NCBI GenBank assembly: GCA_965203365.1
Contig: OZ241878.1
Coordinates: 2,418,001-2,482,000 of the forward strand
Direction: 5' to 3'
DNA length: 64,000 nucleotides
Origin: VYFG01 sp965203365
GTDB lineage: Bacteria > Pseudomonadota > Gammaproteobacteria > Arenicellales > Poriferihabitantaceae
The notes under the pieces were generated by a model. It was not told where the DNA came from and ran no database searches. It saw nothing but the letters and a program-made list of their open reading frames with translations. The position numbers were made by a program, and so were the translations under genes. This document shows positions 63,626 through 64,000 of this stretch, piece by piece; position 1 is the first letter of the stretch; each line of letters opens with the position of its first letter.

Positions 63626-64000
63626 TGTCCGGCCAGCCCGGAACAGAACAACGCCATGCCATCACTCATTTCAATCGCCCGACTGCGTCTGGGTTCCGGC
63701 AGGGTAGTGTCCTGACCGATCCGCTGCAGGGCCTGGACGACATCCTCGGTGAGCACCTGATCCCGTCCCGCCTCGCGGACGGTCCTTGCGGCTTGGTAGA
63801 TTGCGTTTCGGATCAGCAGCCGGTCAGCCCGGGTCATGCGCCTGTCCTCGCGTTCGTCTCCGCCGGTAATCATGAGACGGGCGGCAATCTCCATTTCGCC
63901 GAGCAGATCCCGACCCGTTCCCGCCGGGCGGCCTGCTTCCGAAGCGGGCGGGTCGATCAGGCGCAGCGCATCGGCGAATGGGGGCAGGCGGACATCTTCG
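62983..64000 (-). CDS. Conjugative transfer ATPase (TraC/VirB4-like), partial
   Basis: The frame is open from the stop at 62983 through the right edge (339 codons visible). It reads ADALRLIDPPASEAGRP ... LLGEMEIAARLMITGGDERE, GMALFCSGLAGHFFNRSGGR, RPTLVVTDEGHLITTHPLLA (Walker B), and the C-terminal MTEKHEKAERSAIMAERHCS. It resembles the conjugative ATPase of integrating conjugative elements. The Walker A part lies outside the window. An internal ATG at 63894 is not the true start. It indicates an ICE inserted next to yicC. Confidence 0.85.
   Translation of the reverse strand, partial: EDVRLPPFADALRLIDPPASEAGRPAGTGRDLLGEMEIAARLMITGGDEREDRRMTRADRLLIRNAIYQAARTVREAGRDQVLTEDVVQALQRIGQDTTLPEPRRSRAIEMSDGMALFCSGLAGHFFNRSGGRWPLTDVTIVEMGMLAREGYEDQLSVAYLSMMNHIHDLVERHQHEPRPTLVVTDEGHLITTHPLLARYVVKITKMWRKLGAWFWIATQNLADFPDASQRMLNMMEWWLCLVMPKEEVEQIARFRNLSEGQRNLLLSTRKEPGKYVEGVVLSDQLEVLFRNVPPPLTLALAMTEKHEKAERSAIMAERHCSELDAVHIMAERLTRAR

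Overview
The window looks like a GC-rich gammaproteobacterial chromosome. The best evidence is a split class II ribonucleotide reductase (nrdJa/nrdJb, as in Pseudomonas), the glnE-ilvE-zinc-finger block, and yicC. Long core genes (glnE, nrdJa, argG, recQ, xsc) are intact. The accessory stretches between them are full of insertion-sequence debris, toxin-antitoxin remnants and single-base frameshifts. A mobile-element-rich, possibly host-associated or marine lineage fits, but that is inference.

Layout. 1-5.9 kb: a glycerol/sugar ABC transporter binding protein divergent from glpK, then ald and xsc, which are two steps of taurine/sulfoacetaldehyde dissimilation. 6.6-7.8 kb: an AAA/DUF4143 ATPase. 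8-14.5 kb: a redox cluster in which three different proteins carry a Rieske [2Fe-2S] domain (Rieske-TPP enzyme, Rieske-glutamate-synthase FMN domain, MsrQ-like haem membrane domain-Rieske), together with small membrane proteins. 14.8-15.6 kb: a broken IS5 element. 15.7-19.4 kb: a four-gene overlapping operon of unknown function with a PIN-domain protein and a P-loop ATPase, the best candidate here for an undescribed (possibly defence) system. 19.6-22.7 kb: a vapC pseudogene fused to an IS5 remnant, transposon debris and two coupled hypothetical genes. 23.1-25 kb: recQ. 25-28 kb: transposase remnants and a Panacea-domain two-gene operon. 28.2-33.3 kb: racemase, argG, an enolase-superfamily enzyme, a GST and a membrane protein, with a 38-base poly-C tract at 31.6 kb. 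33.7-36.4 kb: an AAA ATPase with a frameshift, followed by the first codons of a likely HNH partner cut by an IS30 element. 37-38.7 kb: an AbiE-type toxin-antitoxin pair. 39.5-42.4 kb: nrdJb-nrdJa. 42.9-44.2 and 49.0-50.3 kb: two paralogous AAA ATPases, the second frameshifted, flanking ilvE-glnE. 51-54 kb: two copies of a DUF1640-like coiled-coil gene flanking a second IS30. 54.7-58.4 kb: GNAT, BON-domain, small membrane protein and yicC. 58.3-64 kb: conjugative-transfer ATPase sequence (TraC/VirB4-like) abutting yicC. An 823-bp segment here is duplicated, and the copies bracket a papain-like peptidase gene and a decayed ThiF/E1-like gene.

A family of short repeats (22.8, 27.5, 33.4, 42.7 kb) derives from the non-coding left arm of the IS30 element and behaves like MITEs. 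All identifications come from reading motifs by eye. No database search was run.
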